A stretch of DNA of 64,000 bases from Closterium sp. Naga37s-1 (lineage: Eukaryota > Streptophyta > Zygnematophyceae > Desmidiales > Closteriaceae). The stretch is from positions 1,121,001 through 1,185,000 of the forward strand of contig CANJKZ010000461.1 of the NCBI GenBank assembly GCA_947471745.1, given 5' to 3'. A program made the position numbers and the translations under genes. The notes below the pieces were generated by a model. That model was not told where the DNA came from. It was given only the letters and a program-made list of their open reading frames with translations, and ran no database searches. The first letter of the stretch is position 1; each line of letters begins with the position of its first letter. Below are positions 40,710 through 50,527 of the stretch, piece after piece.

Positions 40710-40839
40710 TGTGAAAGATAGAACGAGGAATGAATGAACTAGCAAGCAGGTGGGTACAAGTAGGAAACCCTAAATGTGTTGTACCCCATATGGTCTACCC
40801 CACTACATCCTAAACAGACTATGTCATATAAGTTTGACA
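40710..40839 (-). repeat. 3' LTR of element C
   Basis: 130 bp; plus-strand start TGTGAAAGATAGAACG, end TAAGTTTGACA. Confidence 0.95.
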
Positions 40840-40851
40840 CACCCCCATAAG
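40840..40851 (-). promoter_or_regulatory. PPT of element C
   Basis: Minus strand reads CTTATGGGGGTG into the LTR. Confidence 0.85.
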
Positions 40852-41068
40852 CAAAGTGGGGGAGAACAAGAGGTCACAAGACCAGTCAAGAAAAGCAAAG
40901 CAAGCTCAGGGTGGATCACGAAGTCACCACGCATTCTGAGCACAAGCAAATGGCCACAAGGCCAGTTCACATGCAGAGTTATATAAAGGAGAACAAGCAA
41001 TACAGTGATCACAACCTAGCAAGTGTAAGCATGCAGGTATATGTATAGAGATCACAGTACAAGCAAAG

Positions 41069-41865
41069 TCAAGAAGTGAGCAAGTGAGGCCAGGTGGGCA
41101 CAAGGCCTAGAACAGTACAGAAACGCTGATGATCACAAGGTTGAAGTGCCTTGGTGAAGATAACAGCAGTGTTGGCCTGAGTGGCCACGTAAGCAAGACG
41201 AAGCTGACCACGCTGCTGCAACTCTCGAGCAAGGAAGTAGCGCAGAGCAATGTGCTTCGTTCTGTGCTCCAGTCTGTGCTCCTGACACAAGGCCATCATG
41301 GCCTTGTTGTCGACGTACAGAACTGGAGGAGAACGAGGCGGCTCTCCCAGGTCGGTCAACAGGTAGGTGAGCCAGCGTAACTCCTGTGCAGCCATGGTCC
41401 CTGCGTAGATCTCAGCCTCACAGCTGGAGCTGAGAACAAAAGACGAGCGGGTAGACCGCCACGAAACAGAGCCGGAGCCAAGGCTGAAAGTGTAACCCTG
41501 TGACGACCACTGCGTAGCCAGGTCGTCAGCCCAGGAATCGTTTGCGTGGCCAGTGAGGACAACTTGAGCCCGTCCTCCAAGCACGAGCCCCATGCCCGAC
41601 GTACTGCACAAGTAGTGCAACACCCTCTTAGCGGCATCCATGTGCTCCTTTCGGTGTCTCCCAGGAGCAACATAGCGTGCCAGGATGCTAAGAGGGTAGG
41701 CAAGGTTAGGTCGAGTGCAGGTCATCAGGTACATGAGGCAGCCCACAAGCTTTGGATACGGGCCACTCGGCTCTACGGACTCATCCGAAGGCAGAGCTGA
41801 GAGCGAGTGGCGAGTAGGCAGAGGAGTGGGCTGTGGCGAGGAGTACGTGAAGCCGAAGGGCCTGC
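41069..41865 (-). pseudogene. Element C: RNase H and end of RT
   Basis: Minus-strand frame with GCLMYLMTCTRPNLAYPLS, then RNase H to TKALQP...WPHLLTS. It is out of frame with the RT part (shift near 41860). The first catalytic Asp block reads HANDSWADD where B has HADASWADD, so the catalytic Asp is Asn. Other blocks (SSSCEAEIYA, VDNKAMMAL) are kept. Confidence 0.88.
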
Positions 41866-43330
41866 TGCACCATGTGTGACTGAGTCAAGGTAATGGTGCG
41901 CTGTGCTCTGTCCCGGATGATCTGCAAGCCAAGATAGCTGCGCAGCTCACCCAGGTCTGTGCACGTGTGTCTCTTCTGCAGCTCCGACTTCACGTGGGCG
42001 AGTCCCTCACTGTCAGCAGTAGCAAAGACCAAGTCGTCGACGTACACGAGGACGTAGAACGGCGGCAGAGAGGTGTCGGTGCGTAGAAACAACGACGGGT
42101 CAGCAGTGGAAGGAGCAAACCCAAGAGCCGCAAGCGTCGTCCTCAGTGTGTCGTGCCACTCGCGGGGCGCCTGACGGAGACCGTAGACTGGCCGCCGGAG
42201 GCTCCACTGGGTACCAGCAAGAAACGACCCAGTGAAGCCAGATGGACGGCGCAGCCAGATCTCCTCGTGCAGGCTGCCCAATAGGAAGGCTGTGCTGAAG
42301 TCAAATGAGTGAAGCTCGTAGTCACGCTGAGCGGCGACGTGCAGCAGTACCCGAAGAGTGGTCATCTTCGGTGTAGGGGAGAAGGTCTGGAAGAAGTCAA
42401 CTCCCTCTCGCTGACTGAAGCCTCGTGCAACGTAACGCGCCTTGAAGACAGGCGGAGAACCCGGCGGCCGCTTCACCCTGAAAATCCACATGCCACTGAC
42501 GATGTTCGCCCCAGGTGGAGGAACCTCGTCGACGTAGGTGCCTGTGGACTTCCAGGAAGCCATCTCTGCGTCCATGGCTGTCTGCCACTGAGAGGAGTAG
42601 GGACCCTCTATCGCCTCTGCGTAAGAGCGCGGGGTCGGGATGTCTGGTGCATCCGCGTCTCCCTTACGTGCAAGCAGCATGGACACGAGATGAGGTAAAG
42701 CAGCGGCAAAACACTCAAACTCCTCATGTTTGTCCTCAAGGACGTCCGTGCCAAGAGCACACTCACCCCCGACGGACGGAGGACAGACAGACTCAAACTC
42801 AGCAACAAGACAAGTGGCGTAGTCTAGACGACAGGCGGCAGCAAAGTCAACAAGCTCAGCAACTAGGGCTGACGCAACAGTGGACTCAAACAAAGGGTCA
42901 GTGACAACAGTAGCGAGAAGACGCGTGACAGTAGGAGTGGCAGCACGAGCAAGGTCTGACGGCGGGTCAGGGACGTCAAGAAGAGAGGACGCAGGAGGAG
43001 ACGGCAGAGGGACACGCTGTGGAACAGAGGAAGGACGAAGTGCCATCTGGTGTGTGCCGGGGACAGGAGGAGGACGCTGACGCGAAACACGACGACCAAT
43101 GCGAACAGCGCGAACAGGCGACGCAGGACGAGACTCAGGCTCACGACGCTCCGCAAGACCTCCGGTCGGCCCAGTGTAAGGAGAAGGACCAGGCAGTGGG
43201 GAGGTTGGCTGTAACTGCGACTGCGACTGGTCAGGTGGTGGACACAGTAAGGGAGGAGTAGGACTAGTAGAAGGCGGGAGACCAAGAACCTGCTGAAGGA
43301 GTGGAACGAAGTACGGCCGCGGCCGCGCAG
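41865..43330 (-). pseudogene. Element C: reverse transcriptase
   Basis: Within a long open frame on the minus strand: SYAEAIEGPYSSQWQTAMDA, WIFRVKRPPGSPPVFKARYV, SFDFSTAFLLGSLHEEIWL, VYGLRQAPREWHDTL and active site YVDD (42044-42033). Intact until the shift near 41860. Nearly identical to B and K. Upstream residues (ADYATCLVAEFESVCPPSVGG and nearby) are a conserved domain-like segment of this family before RT. Confidence 0.9.
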
Positions 43331-44530
43331 CGCCTCCAGAACCAGCAGAGACAGCACCAGTACCCGCAGCTCCAGGGTCTCCAGCTCCAACTCCTGTAGC
43401 ACCACCAGCTCCAGCACCTCCAGCAGCTCCAGCTCCAGCAGCACCTCCAGCAGCAACAGCACCAGCGCCTCCAACTCCAACTCCTGCAGCACCACCAGCT
43501 CCAGCAGCTCCAGTACCTCCAGTACGAGCACCTCCGGGACCAGCGGCTCCAGCACCTCCAACAGCTCCAGCACCTCCAGCCCCGGCAGCTCCAGTACCCG
43601 CAGTACGAGCACCTCCAGGACCTCCAGTCGCAGCAGTACCACCAGTCCCGGCAGCTCCAGTACTCGAAGGACGAGCACCCCCAGAACCAGCATCTCCACC
43701 AGCTCCAGAACCTCCAGCAGCACCAGCACCACCAGTCCCGGCAGCTCCAACACCCGCAGTACGAGCACCTCCAGAACCTCCGTCACCACCGGCAGCAGCA
43801 GGACCACTCTGAGGGCGGGAGTAGGAAGCGTACCACTCGCGAAGCTGCTGTGGCGAGAGAGGCTCCCGCCGGGGAGACGCAGCACCACCGAGCTCAGCAC
43901 CCCAAGACTCTGGACCAGCTTCAGCAGCTCCGGCACCTCCAGGACCAGCAGCACCAGCGCCTCCAGGGTCTCCAGCTCCAGCAGCACCACTCCGAAGTCG
44001 GCAGCGCCAGTCGTACCACTCGCAAAGCTGCTGTGGCGAGAGAGGCTCCCGCCGGGGAGACGGCCGCAGGGAGGCAGCACAAGTACCGCCAGGAGACGCA
44101 GCACCCCCAGCTCCAGCAACTCCAGCAGCTCCAGCTCCAACGCCGGCAGCACCTCCAGCTCCAGTAGCACCAGCAGCCCTAGCTCCAGGGGCTCCAGTGG
44201 CAGGCCCCCCAGCTCCAGCAGCTCCTCGCTGGAGTCTCCCGCTGAGACGAGGCACCTGCAGGAACTCCAGCAGACTCAGCACCCCCAGGCTCAGCAACCG
44301 CAGGCTCAGTACCCTCAGGCTCAGCACCCCCAAGCTCAGCACCCCCAGGCTCCGCACCCTCAGACTCAGCAACCCCAGGCTCAGCACCCCCAGACTCCAC
44401 ACGCTCAGGCTCAGCACCCCCAGGCTCCGCACGCTCAGGCTCAGCACCCCCAGCAGCACCACCCCCAGTAGCAGCACCAGAGTCAACCGCTACCTCGACA
44501 GGCTCGACAGCGTCTACCTGAGACACACCT
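43330..44530 (-). repeat. Low-complexity Gly/Ala and Glu/Pro linker of element C
   Basis: 1.2 kb between integrase and RT, made of CTCCAGCACCTCCAGCAGCA-type 9-30 bp units (GAGGAG in protein) and, at 44275-44455, about 15-21 bp CCCCCAGGCTCAGCA units (GGAEPERAEPGG). Open in all three minus frames, so no frame can be chosen from ORF length. Confidence 0.85.
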
Positions 44531-44646
44531 GAGGGAGCAGGACCCTGAGGGGGGAGGGGGTCTACCGGAGAGGGACCTGGTGCAAGGAAGAGCGGCGGGG
44601 GGGGGAGAGGGGCAGTGCGGTAGGGGAAGAGACGGTAAAAGGGAAC

Positions 44647-45290
44647 CTACTCGTCGAACGTGACGTCCTGAGAGGGCAGGACACGGCGCGAGGTGGGGTG
44701 GTAAAACTGCCAGCCAGGCGCGTCAGGGACAAAGCCAAGGAAGACGCAGGGAATAGCGCGGGCGGAGAGCTTGTCCGCGGTAGTATCGCGGACAAAGGCA
44801 CGAGAACCCCAGACCCGGAACACCGACGCATCGCCAACCTTCCCCGTCCACCGCAGTGTGGGCGAGGTCTCCGGCAAGGAGACACGGGGCCAGAGGTTGA
44901 GCTGATGCGCAGCGTATCGGGCCGCAAACGGCCACAGAAAATGGGGGGCAGCCGCATGGACCATGGAGGTACGAGCGACCTCCATGACTAAGCCAATGCG
45001 GCGCTCAGCAACACCATTCTGCTGCGGTGAGGCCGGAAGCGTGAAAGTCTGGCGAATGCCCTCCCCACGACAAAAGTCTCGTAGAAAGTCAGAGGCAAAC
45101 TCACCACCTCTGTCATAGTGCAGACGCAGGACGGGAAGGTCCGTCTCGAACCGCTCGCAGAGCTGGAGACGGACAGCGCGGATCCAAGGGATCAAAACAT
45201 CAAGGACCTCACCCTTGGTGCGCAAGGGGAAGACCGTGGTGTAACGCGTGTAGTCGTCAACGACCAGCAAAAATTACCGCTCGCGGTCCT
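44647..45290 (-). pseudogene. Element C: integrase core and C-terminus
   Basis: Minus-strand frame with VVDDYTRYTTVFPL, RLHYDRGGEFASDF, SPQQNGVAERRIGL (DDE acids kept) and the C-terminal SVFRVWGSRAFVRD...FLGF block. Cut at both ends by stops: TAA in place of Tyr before FLLVVDDY (near 45276), and TAG after LPSQDVTFDE (44649-44647). Confidence 0.9.
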
Positions 45291-46600
45291 GTCCACGGAC
45301 GCGGGCTGGGCCCCACACGTCCATGTGGAGGGTCTGCAGGGGAGCAGTCGTTGGGGGAAACGAGGAGGAGTGAGGAGCGGCGCGCTGCCGCCCCTCGACA
45401 CAGGGAAGGCAGAGAGGGGCAGGCGAGGGTGGTAGAGGAGGCAGAGTCTCTGGAATTCCAGAGACAAGGAAACGTCGGTGCATGCCACGAAGGCGCTGCA
45501 CCGAGGGGTGACCAAGACGGTGGTGCCAAAGGACGGTCTGGTGCGACAGAGCGCGACACGAGCAGGGGGCCGCTAGCTGACCTGACGCAAACGCAGACGC
45601 AGACGCAGCTACCTGAGGGGACACACTGGTCAGTGTGTACATACTCGAGCCAGGCGCTCGGGTGAACGTGGCCAGGTGCCGACCAGTCCGGGAGCACGTA
45701 CAGTGGGGTCACACGCTGACCTCCAGGAGTGAACTGGTCAACCCACACATCCTGGAGGTCAGCTCCACTCACCAAGTTCGTAGAGAACGAGGGGAGGTGA
45801 AGACCTGACAGTGAGCCAGACGGAACTGCCGGACACGGCAGAACCGTGAAGGAGTGCGCAAGGACCGGGCCCCCAGAGGGGTCCGCCAGGGAGACTGCAA
45901 CCGGCCGACTGAGCGGCGTGAGTGTGGTGCTGTCGCGAAAGAAGGAGCGGGAAGCACCTGAGTCAAGTGTGAAGGTGTGCAAGGCCTCAGCAGGCGCAGT
46001 ACCAGAGAGAGTAGACTCACCAGCACCTGGAGCAGCAGACTCACTAGCACCTTGAGCAGCAGCCTCACTATCACCTAGAGCAGCAGCCTCACCAGCACCT
46101 GAGGCAGCAGACTCTATACCTGGGTCCGGCAGCGTACACAGGTAACAGTCACCCTCAGCACTAATAGGCAATGCATACATGGCAGATAGAATAGCATCAA
46201 AGGCCAGAGGAAAGATATCCACTCTCTGCCTCAGCAGCTCCACCCAGCTGGGGAGCTCAGCCGCGTCACCAAACTCTGTACGCCAGGCGTCGCTCAGACC
46301 GGCGAAGCAGCGGGACTGTGTGTGACCTATCGTCCCGCAAGTCTGACCAGCCCGATCACCTGTGCGAATGACGTACGGGCAGCGAGCAGTACTCCGAGAC
46401 CCTCTACTCTGAGCGTACCACTCACGCAGCTGCAGAGGCGTAAGGGTCTCGCGCGGACGTCGCTGGAGCTGTATCTGGCCACCGCCAGAACCTCCCCACC
46501 GAGCAGCTCCGCCTAGACTGCCACTGCGGCCGCCGCCACCACTCCCACTGCTGCCACCACCGCCACCACCACTCCCACTGCTCCCACGAAGAGACGTCAT
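45290..46600 (-). pseudogene. Element C: Gag C-terminal part and protease
   Basis: Minus-strand frame from ATG 46600: a Gly/Ser tract, then RPRETLTPLQLREWYAQSRG and an unusual zinc knuckle, C-X13-C-X4-H-X4-C (CPYVIRTG...CGTIGHTQSRC), protease with FTLDSGASRSFF (about 45990-45955), the pre-integrase zinc segment and a late shift. The UBN2 capsid domain seen in H is missing, so the particle-forming part of Gag is deleted. Confidence 0.85.
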
Positions 46601-46757
46601 AGTGGAAAGGCAGGGCGGCGAACAGGCACTAGGGTAGGTCGAGGTGGCGCACTGTCAGGAAAAGGCGGCGCGCGGCCAGAAGGGCGGCGTGCGGCCAGAG
46701 CAGGGCAGTAGCAGGCAGCAGCAAGCAGTAGCTCCTAGGGCAGCAGCACCTAGGGCT

Positions 46758-46760
<3 letters not shown>

Positions 46761-46794
<34 letters not shown>
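46761..46794. repeat. Poly-T tract
   Basis: About 34 T in a row within the leader of C, next to Gag. Confidence 0.95.
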
Positions 46795-46797
<3 letters not shown>

Positions 46798-46799
46798 GG

Positions 46800-47700
46800 G
46801 TTTGGCAGGGCGCACTGGGCGCTGCAGAGGCGGCTCGCGGGCTGCAGGGGTGGCTCGCGGGCTGTAGGGGCAGTGCGCTGGCTGCAAGAGGCAGGCGCGC
46901 TGGCTGCAGGGGCGGTTCGCGGGCTGCAGGGGAGGCTCGCGGGCTGCAGACGGGCGGCGCGCGGGCTGCAAGGGTCTGCGCGCGGGCGGCTTGCACGGGG
47001 CGGCGCGACGCGGGGCGGGCAGGGGCGGCGCGCAGGCAGGCAGGGCGGACGGGCGTCGCGGCGGGCTGGGGCAGCCCGCTCTAACGACGCGACGGGCACA
47101 GGCAGGGCCGACGGGCGACGCGACGGGCTGCAGGGGCGCGCGACGCGACGGGCTGCAGGGGTGCGCGACGGGACGGGCTGCAGGGGCGCACGGCGCGGCG
47201 GGCAGCAGGGGCGCGTGACGCGACGGGCAGCAGGGGCGCTTACCAGGGGCGGGTGCAGGGCAGGGCCGCGATGGGCGGTTAGGTCAGGGCCGCAACGGGG
47301 CGGCTGTAGGGCAGGGCCGCGACGAGGCGGCGGCAGAGCAGGGCCGCGACGGGGCGGCAGCAGGGCAGGGCCGCGACGGGGCGGCAGTAGAGCAGGGCCG
47401 CGACGAGCGGCTGGGGGCAGGGCCGCGACGGGTGGCGGCAGGGCAGGGCCGCGACGGGCGGCGAGGTCAGGGCCGCAACGGCGGGCGGCAGGGCAGGGCC
47501 GCGACGGGCGGCTAGGTCAGGCCGCGACGGGCGGCTAGGTCAGGCCGCGACGGGCGGCGACAGGGCAGGGCCGCGACGGGCGGCTAGGTCAGGGCCGCGA
47601 CGGGCCGTTAGGGCAGGGCCGTGACGGGCCGAGAGGGCAGGGCCGCTACGGGCGGCAGTAGGGCAGGGCGCGCGACGGCGCAAGTGAGGCAGGCGCGAGG
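46800..47700. repeat. GC-rich leader array of element C
   Basis: 46800-47240 has GGCTCGCGGGCTGCAGGGG-like units; 47250-47660 has about fifteen 27-31 bp units with GGCAGGGCCGCGACGGGCGGC. The latter contain GCCGC-gacgg-GCGGC inverted repeats, so each unit can form a small hairpin. Long frames here are not credible. Confidence 0.85.
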
Positions 47701-47775
47701 CGCGCTTCGGGCAGGGCAGGAAAAAAAAATAACGATCGTGGTGGGCCCTTAAAAAAAACGTTCCCACTAGGGAAA

Positions 47776-47789
47776 CTGCTCTGAAACCA
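47776..47789 (-). promoter_or_regulatory. PBS of element C
   Basis: Minus strand reads TGGTTTCAGAGCAG just after the 5' LTR. Confidence 0.8.
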
Positions 47790-47919
47790 TGTGAAAGATA
47801 GAACGAGGAATGAATGAACTAGCAAGCAGGTGGGTACAAGTAGGAAACCCTAAATGTGTTGTACCCCATATGGTCTACCCCACTACAGCCTAAACAGACT
47901 ATGTCATATAAGTTTGACA
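47790..47919 (-). repeat. 5' LTR of element C
   Basis: 130 bp; CGCTT target duplication follows at 47920-47924. Confidence 0.95.
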
Positions 47920-48410
47920 CGCTTCCCTCTCCAACCCTGCGCTTTCCTCTCCTCCTGCTCTTCTCTTTCCTCCTGCTCTTCTCTTTTCTCCCCTTCTCTT
48001 CTCTTTTCACCCCTGCTCTTCTCTTTTCTCTCTCTGTTCTGTTTTCTCTCCTGCCGTTCTCTTTTCTCTCCTGCTCTTCACTTTTCTCTCCTGCACTTTC
48101 CTCATTTCTGCTACTCTTCCCTCTCCTCTCTTGCTCTTCCCTCTCCTCCCTCTCCTCTCCTCTCCCCTCCTGTTCTTCCTGTTCATCCCCCGTCGGTTAT
48201 GTTCTCTCCTGTTGGTCCCTTTCCTCTTCTTCCTGCTCTTCTTTCTGCTCTGCTTTCTTCTTTTATTCCCTCTCCTGTTCTTTCCACGCCTGTTCGCTTT
48301 CCTCTCCTGTTCTTCCCATTCTCATTCTCTTCCCTCCTTCTCTTCTCTCATATTCTCTCCCCATGATTCCCTTGCTTGTCCTTCCATTTCCTCCCATCCA
48401 TATACCACCC
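47920..48410. repeat. Pyrimidine-rich tract
   Basis: Almost pure C/T on the plus strand, with TCCTGCTCTTCTCTTTTCTC-like units. It continues the tract at 39050-39122 and 40645-40709; F3 and C are inserted in it. Frames across it are not genes. It ends just before the CAP copy and may be its promoter-proximal CT tract. Confidence 0.8.
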
Positions 48411-48428
48411 TCTTCTCCAGTATTCGCA

Positions 48429-49178
48429 ATGCTCACCTTGGCACTTGCTGTGCCAGCTCTCGCTGACGTCACACCCACTGAAGCAACACCTGCTGCTGAC
48501 TTCATAGCCGCCAGCAGTACCACCCACTCACATCCCACCACTGCACCTCGCAAGCTGCTGCTGTTGCTTGCCTCCACTCCCAGGCAGCTCAAGGGAGCAC
48601 CAGTGGTGACGAGGCGGCGGCGGGAGTAACGTTGTGGCCGCACCACCGGTGGCAGACGCAAGACAGGTGGCGCCGGCAGCAGCAAGACAGGTGGCGCCGG
48701 CAGCAGCGGTTGCGGCCGCAGCAGCGGTGGCGGCAGCAGCATAATGGACAAGGCGGCAATTTTGGAGGAGCACAACAAGGCGCGGCGGGCAGTGGGTGTG
48801 GCGGACCTCTCATGGGACGACAGTGTAGCAGCAACAGCGAAGCAGTGAGCGGATGAGCTCGCCTCCAAGGGATGCAAAATTAAGCACGGAGGCGCAAACG
48901 GGCTTGGGCAGAACCTGTACTGGAAGCGCCCTGCGCAGCTGAACAGTGGCGACGACCGGGCGGCGGTGCGGTCGTGGATGGCGGAGAAGGCATACTGGAA
49001 ATACAATGACGTGCCGAAGGGGTGTGTGGGCGGCAAGATGTGTGGGCACTACACGCAGGTGGTGTGGCGGGGTACCAAGCGTGTTGGGTGCGCTGCGGCC
49101 AAGTGTGCAGATGGGGGGGGCATGTGGGTTCGCGACTACTCGCCGCAGGGCAACATGGTTGGGAAAACTCCGTATTAG
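48429..49178 (+). pseudogene. CAP/PR-1 family protein, copy 2 (two in-frame stops)
   Basis: One 250-codon frame from ATG 48429 to TAG 49176. It starts with a signal-peptide-like MLTLALAVPALADVTPTEAT, then a low-complexity Gly/Ser/Thr stretch, then the CAP domain: DKAAILEEHNKARRAVGVAD, GCKIKHGGANGLGQNLYW, the CAP signature CGHYTQVVWRGTKRVGC and a Cys-rich end to GKTPY. Two stops interrupt it: TAA at 48627-48629 in the linker, which a small intron could remove, and TGA at 48846-48848 where copy 1 has Trp (AKQW). Members are secreted wall or defence proteins. With the TGA it should be dead unless the base is a sequencing error. Copy 1 has Trp here, and this copy has Trp where copy 1 has TAG. Confidence 0.85.
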
Positions 49179-50527
49179 CTAGCACCCGTTGGCAGTGCAA
49201 CGTTACCATGGTGGGGTCTCCTTTTCCCCTGTATCAGCACCCGGTTGCAGTGCAACGGTGCTGCCAGATCTCGTTGGTATGCGAGTGGTTTGCAAGTAGG
49301 CTGTGCTTGTGTCAGTATGCATGAGAAACCAAGAGGAAATAAATGAGGCATGGGTCCTGGTTTCAAGCATGGAGGCTGGTGGGCTGAATGTGTTACACTT
49401 TCCTGTTTATTTGATAGCTTTTGCTTGTCTTGTCTCTCAAATGCTCATGGATGTTGTGGCTCCATCTTCCACACAGCCCGCAATACTCCCACACCTCCCC
49501 CGTGCTCCCCCATTTTACTGAGTTAGTTTTTTATCACATTGTTTGTTTTTTTAATTTCACTATTTCAAGATACCGTGGTCAGGTCAGTAAGACAAAGGCA
49601 GTCTGACTTTGGGTGATCCATGGGTGTGGCCTAGATTCAAAATTTGGGCGTTCGTTTGGTTATGGAACTGAATTTCGAGTTCCTGACACATAACTAGAAA
49701 AGCCATTTGTCCTGTACGAATCGATATGTGTCAGTTTCACAGATCTGACTGACCAACCTCAACGAGCCCATACGCGTGGGAGCCCCTATAGCTGCACCCA
49801 CACCGATCAACAAGGCTGTGCGAACCGCGCCAAAGCTGAGCATCAGGCTTGCGGGGCTTCGCAAAATCCAGGAGCAGCCTTCGAGCTCCCACATGACCAA
49901 AGTGATCCACCAGGTTCGCTCTCCCTGGTTCAGGAGATGAAATTGAACCACATAAGAAGGTTCGGTCTTTATGTGATTGGTGAAGCGCTTTGTGAACTTT
50001 GAAGCCAAACTTCACGCTCGGAAACACGTGTGGTTGGTTTGGGTACTCCACCGCACTTGACCCTCCCACACTCACGATTGTATTTCTGAGTGTGCCTGTC
50101 GGCCTGCACGCCTCACGTCTCACCCACCCACCGCGATTCCTGCCATCGCCATTGCTGCTGCGAGGTTGGTGCGAGAGGACTGCATAGCAGAAACTTGAGA
50201 TTCGGATCAATTGCTGTGATGTGCTGCTGAGGCAGCAGGGCGTCTCATGTGCATTCAATCGTTGCCGTCTAGTCTCCGTTCTGGGAGTCTCTGACGAACG
50301 TCGTGCTGACAGCTGAGTCCAGAACGGCTTGTGCACTTAAAATCACGTCTTTTCCAGTCCCATCTTACTGCGAATGCGACGACTTTGCGTCTCGCCGAGA
50401 ATCGAGAATTCGCAGTCAACCACGACCTCGCAGAGGATAATTCGCCAACTAAGCACTCGCATCCACTCGCATTGAGCCACTCGCAGTCAGCTATTCGCCG
50501 TCAGCTAGTCGCAACAAGCGATTCGCG
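49179..50527. other. Intergenic; no confident gene
   Basis: 49180-49340 is the CAP 3' flank shared with copy 1, with AAATAAATGAGG at 49336. 49340-50330 shows only short frames with no recognised motif (a 199-codon minus frame 50336-49737 looks like chance). 50390-50527, upstream of the transporter, has repeated ATTCGC/CTCGCA hexamers and may be its 5' UTR or promoter. Confidence 0.55.

Larger units (their letters stand above)
40710..47919 (-). mobile_element. Full-length copia element C with 130-bp LTRs
   Basis: 7,210 bp on the minus strand. LTRs 40710-40839 and 47790-47919 are 130 bp and differ at one base by eye (CATCC against CAGCC). Ends TG...CA; target duplication CGCTT (40705-40709 and 47920-47924). 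PPT next to the left LTR, PBS TGGTTTCAGAGCAG next to the right. The order leader, Gag remnant, PR, IN, linker, RT, RNase H is kept, but Pol has stops and shifts and Gag lacks its N-terminal domain. Young by LTR age yet coding-defective, so it was probably moved by proteins from a relative. Confidence 0.95.

Noticed and set aside
41781-44486. Single 901-codon protein on the minus strand
   Set aside because: Only its second half is RT. The first half is a frame through the low-complexity linker, where all frames are open.
46761-46794. Poly-T as the poly(A) tail of a retroposed gene
   Set aside because: Flanked on both sides by parts of element C, with no gene copy or target duplication of its own.
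47856-48366. Ser/Leu/Phe/Cys-rich frames in the pyrimidine tract
   Set aside because: Composition artefacts of C/T repeats.
48429-49178. Stop-codon reassignment to explain stops in the CAP frames
   Set aside because: The transporter, wall protein and Gag-Pol of A are open and end at normal stops, and the two CAP copies have different stops at different places.
49737-50336. 199-codon minus frame between CAP and transporter
   Set aside because: No motif, several antisense frames, no splice or promoter support.
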